Shown piece after piece: positions 34,844 through 43,885 of a stretch of DNA of 64,000 nt; positions within the stretch are counted from its first letter, which is position 1, and each line of letters starts with the position of its first letter. A program made the translations under genes and the position numbers. The DNA lies in assembly GCF_900169785.1 (NCBI RefSeq), contig NZ_FWER01000005.1:90984-154983 (forward strand), read 5' to 3'. The notes beneath the pieces are model-generated. The model saw nothing but the letters and a program-made list of their open reading frames with translations, ran no database searches and was not told where the DNA came from. This stretch comes from Rhizobium sullae (GTDB taxonomy: Bacteria; Pseudomonadota; Alphaproteobacteria; Rhizobiales; Rhizobiaceae).

Positions 34844-35896
34844 ATGTCAGTCACTAACATCGCCGAGAAGAAGTCAGTTTCCACCGGGCAGAAGCGCAAT
34901 ACGAACGTCGTGCGCCTCATCCTGGAAGGCCGGGCATTCTTTGCACTGATCGTCATCATCGCAGTCTTCTCGTTCCTGTCGCCTTACTATTTCACGATGA
35001 ACAACTTCCTGATCATGGCGTCGCACGTCGCGATCTTTGGCATTTTGGCGATCGGCATGCTGCTGGTGATCCTGAACGGCGGCATCGACCTGTCGGTCGG
35101 CTCGACGCTGGGGCTCGCAGGCTGCATCGCCGGCTTCCTGATGCAAGGCGTCACGCTCAACTATTTCGGCGTCATCCTCTATCCGCCGGTCTGGGCGGTC
35201 GTCGTCATCACATGTGCGCTTGGTGCTTTGGTGGGCGCGGTCAACGGCGTGCTGATCGCTTATCTCAAGGTGCCGGCCTTCGTCGCTTCGCTGGGTGTGC
35301 TTTATGTAGCCCGCGGTATTGCGCTTCTGATGACCAATGGTCTCACCTACAACAATCTCGGCGGCCGCCGGGAACTCGGCAATACCGGGTTCGACTGGCT
35401 CGGCTTTAACCGGCTTGGAGGCATCCCAATCGGCGTGATTGTGCTTGCGGTTCTGGCAATCGTCTGCGGCATCGTGCTGAGCCGCACGGCTTTCGGCCGC
35501 TGGCTCTATGCCTCGGGTGGTAACGAACGTGCGGCCGACCTTTCGGGCGTTCCCGTCAAGCGCGTCAAGATCGTCGTCTATGTGCTGTCGGGAGTCTGTG
35601 CCGCGATCGCCGGCCTGGTGCTCTCGTCGCAGCTGACCTCCGCCGGTCCGACTGCCGGTACCACGTACGAACTGACGGCGATCGCAGCCGTCGTCATTGG
35701 TGGTGCCGCGCTGACCGGCGGCCGCGGTACGGTACGCGGCACCATGCTCGGGGCCTTCGTCATCGGATTCCTCTCGGACGGCCTCGTGATCATCGGCGTC
35801 TCAGCCTACTGGCAGACCGTCTTCACCGGTGCGGTGATCGTTCTCGCCGTCCTCATGAATAGCATCCAATACGGCCGCCGGGTCAAATCATCCTGA
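34844..35896 (+). CDS. Ribose-type sugar ABC transporter permease
   Basis: 350-residue RbsC-like permease with about eight to ten hydrophobic segments and the family blocks GILAIGMLLVILNGGIDLSVGSTLGLAG, YLKVPAFVASLGVLYVARGIALLMTNG, FGRWLYASGGNERAADLSGVPVKRVK and AAVVIGGAALTGGRGTVRGTMLGA. One base separates its ATG from the preceding stop codon. It presumably forms a homodimer served by the double ATPase. Confidence 0.9.
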   Translation: MSVTNIAEKKSVSTGQKRNTNVVRLILEGRAFFALIVIIAVFSFLSPYYFTMNNFLIMASHVAIFGILAIGMLLVILNGGIDLSVGSTLGLAGCIAGFLMQGVTLNYFGVILYPPVWAVVVITCALGALVGAVNGVLIAYLKVPAFVASLGVLYVARGIALLMTNGLTYNNLGGRRELGNTGFDWLGFNRLGGIPIGVIVLAVLAIVCGIVLSRTAFGRWLYASGGNERAADLSGVPVKRVKIVVYVLSGVCAAIAGLVLSSQLTSAGPTAGTTYELTAIAAVVIGGAALTGGRGTVRGTMLGAFVIGFLSDGLVIIGVSAYWQTVFTGAVIVLAVLMNSIQYGRRVKSS

Positions 35897-36007
35897 CGGC
35901 TGCGACTGAACTTATCCGCGACGGCAGGCTGGGTTCCACGAAGGCCGATTGGGGAAAGCACCGCCGGGTCTCCGGCAATAACTGAGCAAACGAATGGGAG
36001 AGAGACT

Positions 36008-36955
36008 ATGTTTAAAAAAGGTATGCGCATTCTTCTTGCCGCCGCGACTGTGGCACCGCTTCTTGCAAGCTCCGCTTGGGCGGCCGGGATGATGACGATC
36101 ATTGTCAACGATCCGTCGAACCCGTACTGGCTGACGGAAGGCAACGTTGCCAAAGCTGCCGCCGAAAAGCTCGGCTACACGGCCTCGGTCAGCGCGCACA
36201 AGGGTGACACCAACACCGAAAGCAACCTGATCGATACGGCAATCACCAACAAGTCGGTTGCGATTATCCTCGACCCGGCGAATGCTGACGGTTCCGTCGG
36301 TGCGGTGAAGAAGGCCGTTGCAGCAGGAATTCCGGTCATCCTCGTCAACGCGGAAATCAACCAGGAAGGCCTGGCGAAGGCGCAGCTGGTTTCCAACAAC
36401 GCCCAGGGTGCAGCACTCGGTGCCCAGCAGTGGGTCGAAGCTATCGGCGACAAGGGCAACTATGCCGAACTCTTCGGCGCACCGTCGGACAATAATGCGG
36501 CGACGCGCTCCAACGGTTATGAGACCGTGCTTTCGCAGTATCCGGACCTGAAGAAGGCTACCAAGGAAGTCGCCAACTGGGACCGTACTCAGGGCCATAA
36601 CAAGATGCAGTCCATGCTGCAGGCAAACCCGGACATCGTCGGCGTCATCTCTGGCAACGACGAAATGGCGCTGGGCGCCATCGCCGCTCTCAAGGAAGCC
36701 GGCAAGCTCGCCAACATCAAGGTCGGCGGTTTTGACGGTTCTCCGGATGCTGTTGCGGCCATCAAGGCAGGTGAACTCCAGTACACAGTCCTGCAGCCGG
36801 TTGCCGTATTCTCCGCAGAAGCGGTGAAGCAGGCCGACAGCGTCATCAAGACTGGCAACACCGGTGCCAAGAGCGAGAAACAGCTCTTCGATTGCCTGCT
36901 GATCACCAAGGACAACGTGGATGAGTACACGGGTCCTTTCGTCTTGTCGCAGTAA
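36008..36955 (+). CDS. Ribose-type periplasmic sugar-binding protein
   Basis: 315-residue RbsB-like protein with a Sec signal (MFKKGMRILLAAATVAPLLASSAWAAG) and blocks MMTIIVNDPSNPYWLTEGNVAKAAAEKLGY, IILDPANADGSVGAVKKAVAAGIPVILVNAEI, GVISGNDEMALGAIAALKEAG and VGGFDGSPDAVAAIKAGEL. GGGAGAGAG precedes the ATG. Last gene of the importer operon, closed by a strong terminator. Probable ligand is a tetritol or similar polyol, from context. Confidence 0.9.
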   Translation: MFKKGMRILLAAATVAPLLASSAWAAGMMTIIVNDPSNPYWLTEGNVAKAAAEKLGYTASVSAHKGDTNTESNLIDTAITNKSVAIILDPANADGSVGAVKKAVAAGIPVILVNAEINQEGLAKAQLVSNNAQGAALGAQQWVEAIGDKGNYAELFGAPSDNNAATRSNGYETVLSQYPDLKKATKEVANWDRTQGHNKMQSMLQANPDIVGVISGNDEMALGAIAALKEAGKLANIKVGGFDGSPDAVAAIKAGELQYTVLQPVAVFSAEAVKQADSVIKTGNTGAKSEKQLFDCLLITKDNVDEYTGPFVLSQ

Positions 36956-36961
36956 TCGCCG

Positions 36962-36990
36962 AAGGGGGCGCTCGAAAGGCGCCCCTTTTT
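36962..36990 (+). terminator. Intrinsic terminator after the importer operon
   Basis: GGGGCGC-TCGAAAG-GCGCCCC stem-loop followed by TTTTT, seven bases past the binding-protein stop codon. A textbook rho-independent terminator. Confidence 0.9.
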
Positions 36991-37127
36991 GCGCCGGCAG
37001 CTCGGCTCTTCGCATGCCTGAAACGCCAATTTGCGGCCGCAACCGCCCGTTCCATGTCGTCTTTTTGCCTTGGGGCGGCAATCACTGTACGAAGCTGGCA
37101 TCCAGAGTTCAGCGACAAGGGTGACCC

Positions 37128-37970
37128 GTGACACAGAAGACGAGCCAGGGCGAGGATCTGTTGGACCAGCTTACGAGCGACAGCCGCCAGACGCGCCAGA
37201 TCGCGCGCCGGCGCATGATTGCTGAGGCCGTCATGAATGAAGGCTCGATGCGGATAGAAGACCTCACCGACCGTTTCGGGATCAGCCTGATGACCGCTCA
37301 TCGTGACGTGGACGAACTTGTCAGCCGCGGTCTCTTCAGGAAGACGCGCGGTATCGTCACTGCGGCTGCCACCAACCTCATAGAATCCAGCGAGGTCTAT
37401 CGCTCGAACCGCCAGTCGGCGGAGAAGAAGATGATCGCCGAAGCGGCGATGCAGTTCGTTGAGCCGGGGCAGGCAATCTTTTTCGATGATTCGACCACAG
37501 TCCTACAGATGGCAGCGCATCTGCCGTCGAAAGTGCCGATCACGGCTATCACCAATTCGCTGACGCTAATGAACGCGCTGAAGGGCATGCACGACGTGAC
37601 GCTGCTCGCACTCGGCGGGCAGTATTACAACTGGTGTAACGCCTTCATGGGTCGCATGACCATCAACGAGATCAGGGGTCTGAGGGCCGATGTCGCGTTC
37701 ATCTCCATGTCGGCGATCAGCGACGGCACGGTGCTGCACCAATCCCCGGAGACGGTCGATACGAAGCGTGCCATGTTCGACAGTTCCGTCAAGCGCATCC
37801 TGCTTGCCGATCATACGAAGTTCGAGCGGCGGGCGCTTCACAGTTTCGCGGCACTGGATGAGTTTGACGTCGTCATCGTCGACGACAAGACGCAGCCGGT
37901 GCACATCGACCGCATGCGGTCCAGAGATATCAACGTTGTCATCGCCAGGGGCGCCGGAGGGCGCTCGTGA
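37128..37970 (+). CDS. DeoR-family regulator (second polyol branch)
   Basis: 280-residue DeoR-type regulator: HTH at about 25-75 (RRRMIAEAVMNEGSMRIEDLTDRFGISLMTAHRDVDELVSRGLFRKTRGI), then FFDDSTTVLQMAAHLPSKVPITAITNSLTLMNAL, LLALGGQYYNWCNAFMGRMT and DVAFISMSAISDGTVLHQSPETVDTKRAMF. GTG start after AAGGGTG. It lies directly before the second FGGY kinase in the same direction and likely controls that kinase, the dehydrogenase and perhaps the aldolase. It is distinct from the DeoR gene of the ery operon. Confidence 0.86.
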   Translation: MTQKTSQGEDLLDQLTSDSRQTRQIARRRMIAEAVMNEGSMRIEDLTDRFGISLMTAHRDVDELVSRGLFRKTRGIVTAAATNLIESSEVYRSNRQSAEKKMIAEAAMQFVEPGQAIFFDDSTTVLQMAAHLPSKVPITAITNSLTLMNALKGMHDVTLLALGGQYYNWCNAFMGRMTINEIRGLRADVAFISMSAISDGTVLHQSPETVDTKRAMFDSSVKRILLADHTKFERRALHSFAALDEFDVVIVDDKTQPVHIDRMRSRDINVVIARGAGGRS

Positions 37971-38007
37971 CTGGGCAAGCCTGTTGCTGGTAACGAGGTT
38001 AAAGCGA

Positions 38008-39558
38008 ATGCCGAGTCTGCTCGGGATCGATAGTGGCCTGACGGTCACCAAGGCCGTCATCTTCGATATTGACGGCACGCCGCTCGCAGTCGCCCGGCGC
38101 CGCGTCACGCAGTTTATCCCAAAGGCCCGCCATATCGAGCGGGACATGGACGAATTGTGGAGTGCGACGGCCGATGCAATTCGGGAGGCGATCACCCTCA
38201 GCAATCGACCGGGAAGCGACATCCAGGGCATCGCCGCAACGGCCCACGGGGATGGCATCTATCTGCTCGATCATGAGCGGATACCTTTGGGTCGGGCCAT
38301 CCTGTCGCTGGATAGCCGGACCGGTGCCATCGTCGATCAGTGGATGGACAGCGATGTCGCCGACCGTGCCATCGAGCTCACGGGGCAGATCCCGCATGTC
38401 TCCGCACCATCGACACTGCTTGCCTGGATCCGCGACATGGAACCCGAGCGGTTCAAAGGCATTGGTCATTTCCTGAGCTGCAAGGACTGGCTGCGTTTTT
38501 GTCTGACGGGCATCATCGGTACGGATCGCACGGAGGCAAGTACCTCCTTTACCGACGTGAAGACACAGGAATACAGCCAGGAGGCTCTGAGGCTTTTTGG
38601 GCTGCAGGAGCTCGTCCATGCTCTGCCGCCGGCCGCGCGTTCTGATCAGATCATCGGGCGGGTGACACGTGAGGCGGCGCATCTGACCGGCCTTGCAGTG
38701 GGAACGCCTGTCGTCGCCGGGCTGCATGATGTCACGGCCTCCGCGCTCGGGGCGGGCGGCTATGCCAAGGGCATCGTCGCCGTTATTGCCGGTACCTATT
38801 CGATCAATGAGACGCTGTCGTCGGAACCACGGGTCGACCGGCGTTGGTTCTGCCGCAACGGCATCGCGCCGGGCATCTGGAACAACATGTCAATCTCGCC
38901 AGCATCGACCGCTAATTACGACTGGTTTCTCGACAAGCTGTGCGCCGGCGAGCGGACGAAGGGCGAGGCGCAAGGCAGCTCCATTCACGCTTTGCTCGCG
39001 CCGGAGGTCGATGCGGCTTTCGATCGGCCATCGACGGCGCTCTTCCATCCCTATCTGTTCGGTTCGCCCTATGGTGCTTCGGCAAGTGCCGGCTTCTTCG
39101 GCCTCGGCGGCTGGCACGATCGCGGCGACATGCTGCGCGCCGTGCTCGAGGGTATCGCCTTTAATCACCGCATCCATGTCGACGCACTTCGCGACGGCTT
39201 TGCATTTGACGAGGCAAGGCTTGCCGGGGGTATCTCGCGCAACCCGCTGGTCGTTCAGATGTTCGCCGATGTGCTCGGCATGCCAGTGACCGTGACCCAA
39301 ACGGATGAGGCCGCCGCCTGGGGTGCTGCTCTTTGCGCCGGATCGGGCACCGGCATCTATGCCGATCCGCAGAGCGATCCGCGCGATATCGGCCGCATCG
39401 CGAAGACGTGCCAGCCGGATGGCACACGCAGCGCGGATTATGACAAACGCTACCGGGTCTTCCGCGAGATCGCCGACGCTATGATGCCCCTTTGGCCGAA
39501 AATTGCCGGCCTTGCGCCGGAGCAATCGGTAAGCGACGAGACGGAAGCCCGGCACTGA
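38008..39558 (+). CDS. FGGY-family carbohydrate kinase (second copy)
   Basis: 516-residue FGGY kinase: LLGIDSGLTVTKAVIFDIDG at the N terminus, GIAATAHGDGIYLLD, LSCKDWLRFCLTGIIGTDRTEASTSFTDV, AGLHDVTASALGAGGYAKGIVAVIAGTYSINE and LAGGISRNPLVVQMFADVLGMPVTVTQTDEAAAWGAAL. Such kinases phosphorylate polyols or ketoses; the substrate is not readable. It shares the order kinase then GlpD-like dehydrogenase with eryA-eryB but is a clearly divergent paralogue, so a stereoisomer such as threitol, or a longer polyol, is possible. Confidence 0.85.
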   Translation: MPSLLGIDSGLTVTKAVIFDIDGTPLAVARRRVTQFIPKARHIERDMDELWSATADAIREAITLSNRPGSDIQGIAATAHGDGIYLLDHERIPLGRAILSLDSRTGAIVDQWMDSDVADRAIELTGQIPHVSAPSTLLAWIRDMEPERFKGIGHFLSCKDWLRFCLTGIIGTDRTEASTSFTDVKTQEYSQEALRLFGLQELVHALPPAARSDQIIGRVTREAAHLTGLAVGTPVVAGLHDVTASALGAGGYAKGIVAVIAGTYSINETLSSEPRVDRRWFCRNGIAPGIWNNMSISPASTANYDWFLDKLCAGERTKGEAQGSSIHALLAPEVDAAFDRPSTALFHPYLFGSPYGASASAGFFGLGGWHDRGDMLRAVLEGIAFNHRIHVDALRDGFAFDEARLAGGISRNPLVVQMFADVLGMPVTVTQTDEAAAWGAALCAGSGTGIYADPQSDPRDIGRIAKTCQPDGTRSADYDKRYRVFREIADAMMPLWPKIAGLAPEQSVSDETEARH

Positions 39559-39586
39559 TGTGCGCGCGATTTAGGACGACAAGATC

Positions 39587-41332
39587 ATGACTCCCGACAT
39601 GCAGCAGCGCTTCTCGAACCTTGGAGAGGCCGACATCGACGTCCTGATCATCGGTGCGGGCGTCAATGGTGCCGGGTTGTTTCGCGACCTCTCGGCGCAA
39701 GGCGTCAATTGCATGATCGTCGACAAGGCCGATTTCGGCTCCGGGACGAGTGCCGCGCCATCGCGCCTCATTCACGGCGGCCTGAAATATCTCGAGACAG
39801 GCGAGTTCGGCTTGGTCGCCCAGTCGACGTTGGAGCGCAATCTGCTGCTGAAGAACGCTCCGCATTGCGTCGAGCCGTTGCCTACCTTCATACCGGTCTT
39901 TTCCTGGACACGGGGTATTTGGGCGGCGCTGCGCACGCTGCTGGGCTCCAAGACTGCGCCGCGCAGCCGGGGGGCTGTTCTCATCAAGATCGGGCTTGGG
40001 CTCTACGATTTGTTTGGATCACGCGACCGGGTCATGCCACGCCATCGGCTGATCTTGAGAAAGAAGGCGCGCAAGGAGATGCCGCATGTCACCCCGGCAA
40101 TCGTCGCCGGCGGAATTTATTACGACGCCAAGATCAGCAGGCCCGAGCGGCTTGTCTACGAACTTGTCATGGACGGGCTCGACGCAAATGCGAAGAGCCT
40201 TGCCGCCAATTTTGCAACGCTGGCGGCAGTCTCCGGCGGGCGCCTGACATTCAGGCAACCGGACGGCGGCGAATTGGCAATTTCCCCCAAACTGGTGGTG
40301 AACGCCGCCGGTCCCTGGATCGATCAGGTCAATGGGGCGCTCGGCGCTCCCTCTCGAATGATCGGCGGCACGAAGGGTTCCCACATTCTGCTTGATCACC
40401 CTGAGCTGGTTCGCAGCCTGAACGGCCACATGATCTATTTCGAGGCCGACGATGGGCGCATCTGCCTCGTCTACAGTTATCTCGGGCTGGCGCTCGTCGG
40501 TTCCACCGATATCCCTGCCTATGACCCGGATAATGTCCGCTGCGAGGAACCGGAAACCGAATATTTCCTCGATAGCGTCCGCTCGCTGCTACCGACGCTT
40601 CGCTTCGATCGTGATCAGATCGTCTATAGTTATAGCGGCGTCCGTCCGCTGCCGGCCTCTGATGCGACTACCCCAGGATTGATCAGTCGCGATCATTCTG
40701 CACCGGTGAAGGAGCCGGAAGAAGGCAGGCCGTTTCCGATCATCTCGCTCGTCGGTGGAAAGTGGACGACCTTCCGCGGTTTTGCCGAGGAAGTTGCCGA
40801 TTCCATCCTCGCGCGCCTGCAGCATGTCCGCAAGCAATCGACCCGCTACCTGCCGATCGGTGGCGGAAAGGCCTTCCCGGCGGACGTGCTGCAACGAAGC
40901 GTCTGGATCAGGGAAGCCGCGGCGCGGACCAGCGTACCAGTCGAGCGCGTGGACGAACTGCTTGGTCGCTACGGAACGACGGCTGCGGCCGTGCTCTCTT
41001 TCTCGTCGGCATACTCCGATGAACAGCGGCTGACGGGCGCGGGGCACTATAGTTTCAAGGAAGTCGACTGGATTGCTCGAAACGAACTCGTCGTACACCT
41101 CTCCGATATCGTCCTTCGGCGCACGACGCTTGCGATCGAAGGCCGCTTGACGCTCGAAGGTTTGCGGGAAATCGCCGGTGTCGCCGGGGCCGCGCTCGGC
41201 TGGAACGCCGAACGCATTGCAAGCGAGATCGAGGACGTCGTCAGCCAGCTTGAAAAATTCCACGGCCAGACACTCGTAAGCAGGATGCCTGCCACCGGGC
41301 CTGAGCAGGCACAGCGCCCGGCGTCAGTATAG
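39587..41332 (+). CDS. GlpD-like FAD-dependent polyol-phosphate dehydrogenase (second copy)
   Basis: 581-residue flavoprotein, longer than EryB. FAD motif VLIIGAGVNGAGLFRDLSAQGVNCMIVDKADFGSGTSAAPSRLIHGGLKYLETGEFGLV (about 19-77), LVVNAAGPWIDQVN, LVYSYLGLALVGSTDIPAYD, YSYSGVRPLPASDA and SLVGGKWTTFRGFAEEVADS match the aerobic glycerol-3-phosphate dehydrogenase family including its C-terminal cap. It probably oxidises the product of the upstream kinase to a ketose phosphate. The second ATG, four codons in, is an alternative start. It converges on an aldolase gene. Confidence 0.85.
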   Translation: MTPDMQQRFSNLGEADIDVLIIGAGVNGAGLFRDLSAQGVNCMIVDKADFGSGTSAAPSRLIHGGLKYLETGEFGLVAQSTLERNLLLKNAPHCVEPLPTFIPVFSWTRGIWAALRTLLGSKTAPRSRGAVLIKIGLGLYDLFGSRDRVMPRHRLILRKKARKEMPHVTPAIVAGGIYYDAKISRPERLVYELVMDGLDANAKSLAANFATLAAVSGGRLTFRQPDGGELAISPKLVVNAAGPWIDQVNGALGAPSRMIGGTKGSHILLDHPELVRSLNGHMIYFEADDGRICLVYSYLGLALVGSTDIPAYDPDNVRCEEPETEYFLDSVRSLLPTLRFDRDQIVYSYSGVRPLPASDATTPGLISRDHSAPVKEPEEGRPFPIISLVGGKWTTFRGFAEEVADSILARLQHVRKQSTRYLPIGGGKAFPADVLQRSVWIREAAARTSVPVERVDELLGRYGTTAAAVLSFSSAYSDEQRLTGAGHYSFKEVDWIARNELVVHLSDIVLRRTTLAIEGRLTLEGLREIAGVAGAALGWNAERIASEIEDVVSQLEKFHGQTLVSRMPATGPEQAQRPASV

Positions 41333-41340
41333 ACTACAGC

Positions 41341-42405
41341 TCAAGAGAAGACCGGATCGAGCGAACCGGATTTGTAGCGCTTTGCCATTTCCGACACAGG
41401 AAGCGGCGTGATCCGGCTTGCCATTCCGGCCGTCCCGAACTGTTCGAAGCGCTCCTTGCAGAGCTTGCTGAGCGCCGCCATCGCCGGCTTGAGATATTTG
41501 CGCGGGTCGAATTCGCTCGGATCTTCTTGCAGCACTCGGCGGATCTGGCCGGTCATCGCCATTCTGCCGTCGGTATCGATGTTCACCTTGCGCACGCCGT
41601 TCTTGATGCCGCGCTGGATTTCTTCGACCGGCACGCCCCATGTTGGCTTCATCTGGCCGCCGTACTTGTTGATGACCTCCTGCAGCTCGATCGGGACTGA
41701 CGACGAGCCGTGCATGACGAGGTGCGTATTCGGCAGTTTGCGATGGATCTCTTCGATGACGCCCATCGCCAGCACGGATCCGTCCGGCTGGCGGGTGAAC
41801 TTGTAGGCGCCATGCGACGTTCCCATGGCGATCGCCAGCGCATCGACCTTGGTTTCGCGGACGAATTTTACGGCCTCGTCGGGGTTTGTGAGCAGTTGGT
41901 CATGGGACAGCTTGCCTTCGGCACCGTGACCGTCCTCGGCCTCGCCCATGCCGGTTTCCAGCGAGCCGAGCACGCCGAGTTCGCCTTCGACCGAGATGCC
42001 GCCGAGATGAGCCATGTCTGTTACCATCTTGGTGACGCCGACATTGTAGGCCCAGTCAGCGGGGGTCTTGGCATCCGCCTTTAGCGAACCGTCCATCATC
42101 ACCGAGGTGAAGCCCGCCTGGACTGCCGTCATGCAGCTCGACGGATCGTTCCCGTGGTCGAGATGAACGCAGACCGGAATATGTGGATAGATTTCGACTA
42201 CCGCATCCATCATGTGCTTCAGCATGATGTCGTTGGCGTAGGCGCGCGCTCCGCGCGACGCTTGCATGATGACCGGTGCGTGAGACGCATCTGCGGCCTC
42301 CATGATGGCGAGTGCCTGCTCCATGTTGTTGATGTTGAAAGCGGGAACGCCGTAGCCTTCCTCCGCAGCATGGTCGAGCAGTTGCCTCAGCGTGATGCGT
42401 GCCAT
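41341..42405 (-). CDS. fba: Class II fructose-bisphosphate aldolase
   Basis: 354-residue zinc aldolase of the CbbA/Fba type: [71 protein letters not shown] (zinc His and catalytic Asp), [46 protein letters not shown] and [13 protein letters not shown]. It reversibly cleaves fructose 1,6-bisphosphate or related ketose bisphosphates to dihydroxyacetone phosphate and an aldehyde phosphate. GGGGAAA lies before the chosen ATG. Next to two polyol branches it could return erythrose 4-phosphate or triose phosphates to central metabolism; that use is inferred. Confidence 0.9.
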   Translation of the reverse strand: MARITLRQLLDHAAEEGYGVPAFNINNMEQALAIMEAADASHAPVIMQASRGARAYANDIMLKHMMDAVVEIYPHIPVCVHLDHGNDPSSCMTAVQAGFTSVMMDGSLKADAKTPADWAYNVGVTKMVTDMAHLGGISVEGELGVLGSLETGMGEAEDGHGAEGKLSHDQLLTNPDEAVKFVRETKVDALAIAMGTSHGAYKFTRQPDGSVLAMGVIEEIHRKLPNTHLVMHGSSSVPIELQEVINKYGGQMKPTWGVPVEEIQRGIKNGVRKVNIDTDGRMAMTGQIRRVLQEDPSEFDPRKYLKPAMAALSKLCKERFEQFGTAGMASRITPLPVSEMAKRYKSGSLDPVFS

Positions 42406-42748
42406 CCAAGATTTCCCCATTCGATGGTCGAACGGAACGCCGCCATCCTGTCGAAAGTAGAGCCCGGGCGCTTCGGGCGCCCGTTTTTGAAAGGGCAGAA
42501 TGGCATGGGAGGAGGAATGTAACAAGCAATAATAACAATATCACAGTCAGTATGATATTATGGGGGAGCCATCTTCGCATGCACTCGACCGATCGCAGCA
42601 GCGATCAGGAAGGCCATCGTTCCATAAATGCTCTCTGCGCCGCGCTTTTTTTACGGATCTGCGGTTCCGCCCCTTTCAAGACCCATATGCAGGCCATAGT
42701 GGCCCCAAATACCATCGATCTTCCGAGACGTTGCCGTCGAATGCGAGT
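42406..42748. promoter_or_regulatory. Aldolase promoter region and end of the LysR gene
   Basis: About 340 bases. A perfect 7-bp inverted repeat AATATCA-N9-TGATATT at 42537-42559 sits in an AT-rich stretch upstream of the aldolase and is the likely operator. The remainder shows no gene. Confidence 0.5.
42537..42559. promoter_or_regulatory. Candidate operator AATATCA-N9-TGATATT
   Basis: Perfect inverted repeat about 130-155 bases upstream of the aldolase start, in the most AT-rich part of the promoter region. The regulator is unknown; the nearby LysR and DeoR proteins are candidates. Confidence 0.45.
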
Positions 42749-43657
42749 TTATCCATTGGTGCCCGGCAGGCCGAAAGCCTGCTGAAAATACCGGCGAAAG
42801 GCATGCATTGCCGGAGTGAACTCGGTGTTGGCGCGCCAGGCGAGACCGACATCCATCGGTGGCACTGGATCCTTAATGGTGATCGTCTCGATCCGCCGGC
42901 CTTCCAACGACCAGGGACGGTGCACCATATCCGACAGGATCGCTACGCCGAGGTTGTTGGCGACCATGGAGCGGACCGCCTCGATCGACGAGGTGCGCAG
43001 CATCACGCGCGGCTGATAAGGCGTCGTGCTCCAATATTTCAGCGACGAGTACGCCGCCTCGTCCACCGTCAGCATGATGTAAGACTCCTCGGCGATGTCC
43101 TGCAGTCCGACGCCCGCGCGCTTCAGCAGCGGATGCTGCGCCGGCACCCAGAGCCTGCGGACGGAACGCAACAGCGTCTCCGTGGTGAGTGCGGCATTCA
43201 AGATATTCGAGGTCAGCAGCACCGAAATGTCGTAACGATTGACCAGCAAGCCTTCTTCGATCGACTCGCGGTTCACCTCGTAAAGCTGGATGCGCAGCTT
43301 GGGATAAAGCCGCCGCATGCGCTCGATATGGAGCGGCAGGAAGTAACCGATAACGGTGTAGGTCGCAGCGACAGTCAGATCGCCCTCAATGTCGCTGCTG
43401 ACATAGTTCAGATGCGTTGCCTCATCGACCTTGGCGAGAATCTCGTAGGCGTAGGAAAGAAACTGCCGGCCAGCGGCGGTCAGTTCCATGCCCTGCGGCA
43501 TGCGAGTGAACAGAGCCACGCCGATTGATTTTTCGAGCTCCTTGATTGACGTTGTCACCGCCGATTGCGAGATCGAGAGTTGTGTCGCCGCATAGGATAT
43601 CTGCCCCTGCTCGGCAGTTGCGACAAAATAGCGGAGCTGCCGGAAACTCAGGCTCAT
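42749..43657 (-). CDS. LysR-family regulator of the pxp/carboxylase operon
   Basis: 302-residue LysR protein: MSLSFRQLRYFVATAEQGQISYAATQLSISQSAVTTSIKELEKSIGVALFTRMPQGMELTAAGRQFLSYAYEIL gives the HTH and linker helix, and GDLTVAATYTVIGYFLPLHIERM starts the effector domain. It is divergent from the pxpA-led operon across about 230 bp that contain a long inverted repeat and a tandem direct repeat, so it is the likely activator of that operon. Confidence 0.87.
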   Translation of the reverse strand: MSLSFRQLRYFVATAEQGQISYAATQLSISQSAVTTSIKELEKSIGVALFTRMPQGMELTAAGRQFLSYAYEILAKVDEATHLNYVSSDIEGDLTVAATYTVIGYFLPLHIERMRRLYPKLRIQLYEVNRESIEEGLLVNRYDISVLLTSNILNAALTTETLLRSVRRLWVPAQHPLLKRAGVGLQDIAEESYIMLTVDEAAYSSLKYWSTTPYQPRVMLRTSSIEAVRSMVANNLGVAILSDMVHRPWSLEGRRIETITIKDPVPPMDVGLAWRANTEFTPAMHAFRRYFQQAFGLPGTNG

Positions 43658-43671
43658 AAGTCTATATTCCC

Positions 43672-43707
43672 ATCGAATTTTCTGAATTAGGCGTCAATAA
43701 ATTCGAT
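43672..43707. promoter_or_regulatory. Candidate LysR site: ATCGAATTT-N18-AAATTCGAT
   Basis: Perfect 9-bp inverted repeat 14 bases upstream of the LysR start codon. It fits an autoregulatory recognition site for the divergent LysR protein. Confidence 0.5.
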
Positions 43708-43711
43708 TCAC

Positions 43712-43808
43712 TGCCTTTGATTTATGCGAAGCCCCTCTGCATTCGAGGCGAAATGGAAAGAAGCCATTGGAAATAACCATATATTTTTTGCCTTTGATTT
43801 AAGCCAAG
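43712..43808. repeat. Direct repeat of TGCCTTTGATTTA, 77 bp apart
   Basis: Two copies of a 20-bp element (43712-43731 and 43789-43808), identical at the first 13 positions and at 17 of 20 overall, flank the middle of the divergent gap before pxpA. They may be paired activator sites. Confidence 0.55.
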
Positions 43809-43885
43809 GTATCTCTTTTCTCGATAATGATGGCGCAAAAATTGAATTTTTCAAATCCAGTTTTGTCACGTAGCGTTTTCGTCAG

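Noticed and set aside
42560..43528. Plus-strand open frame of 322 codons
   Set aside because: Opposite the LysR gene, which has an intact HTH; the plus frame is Arg/His/Gln-rich and matches no family.
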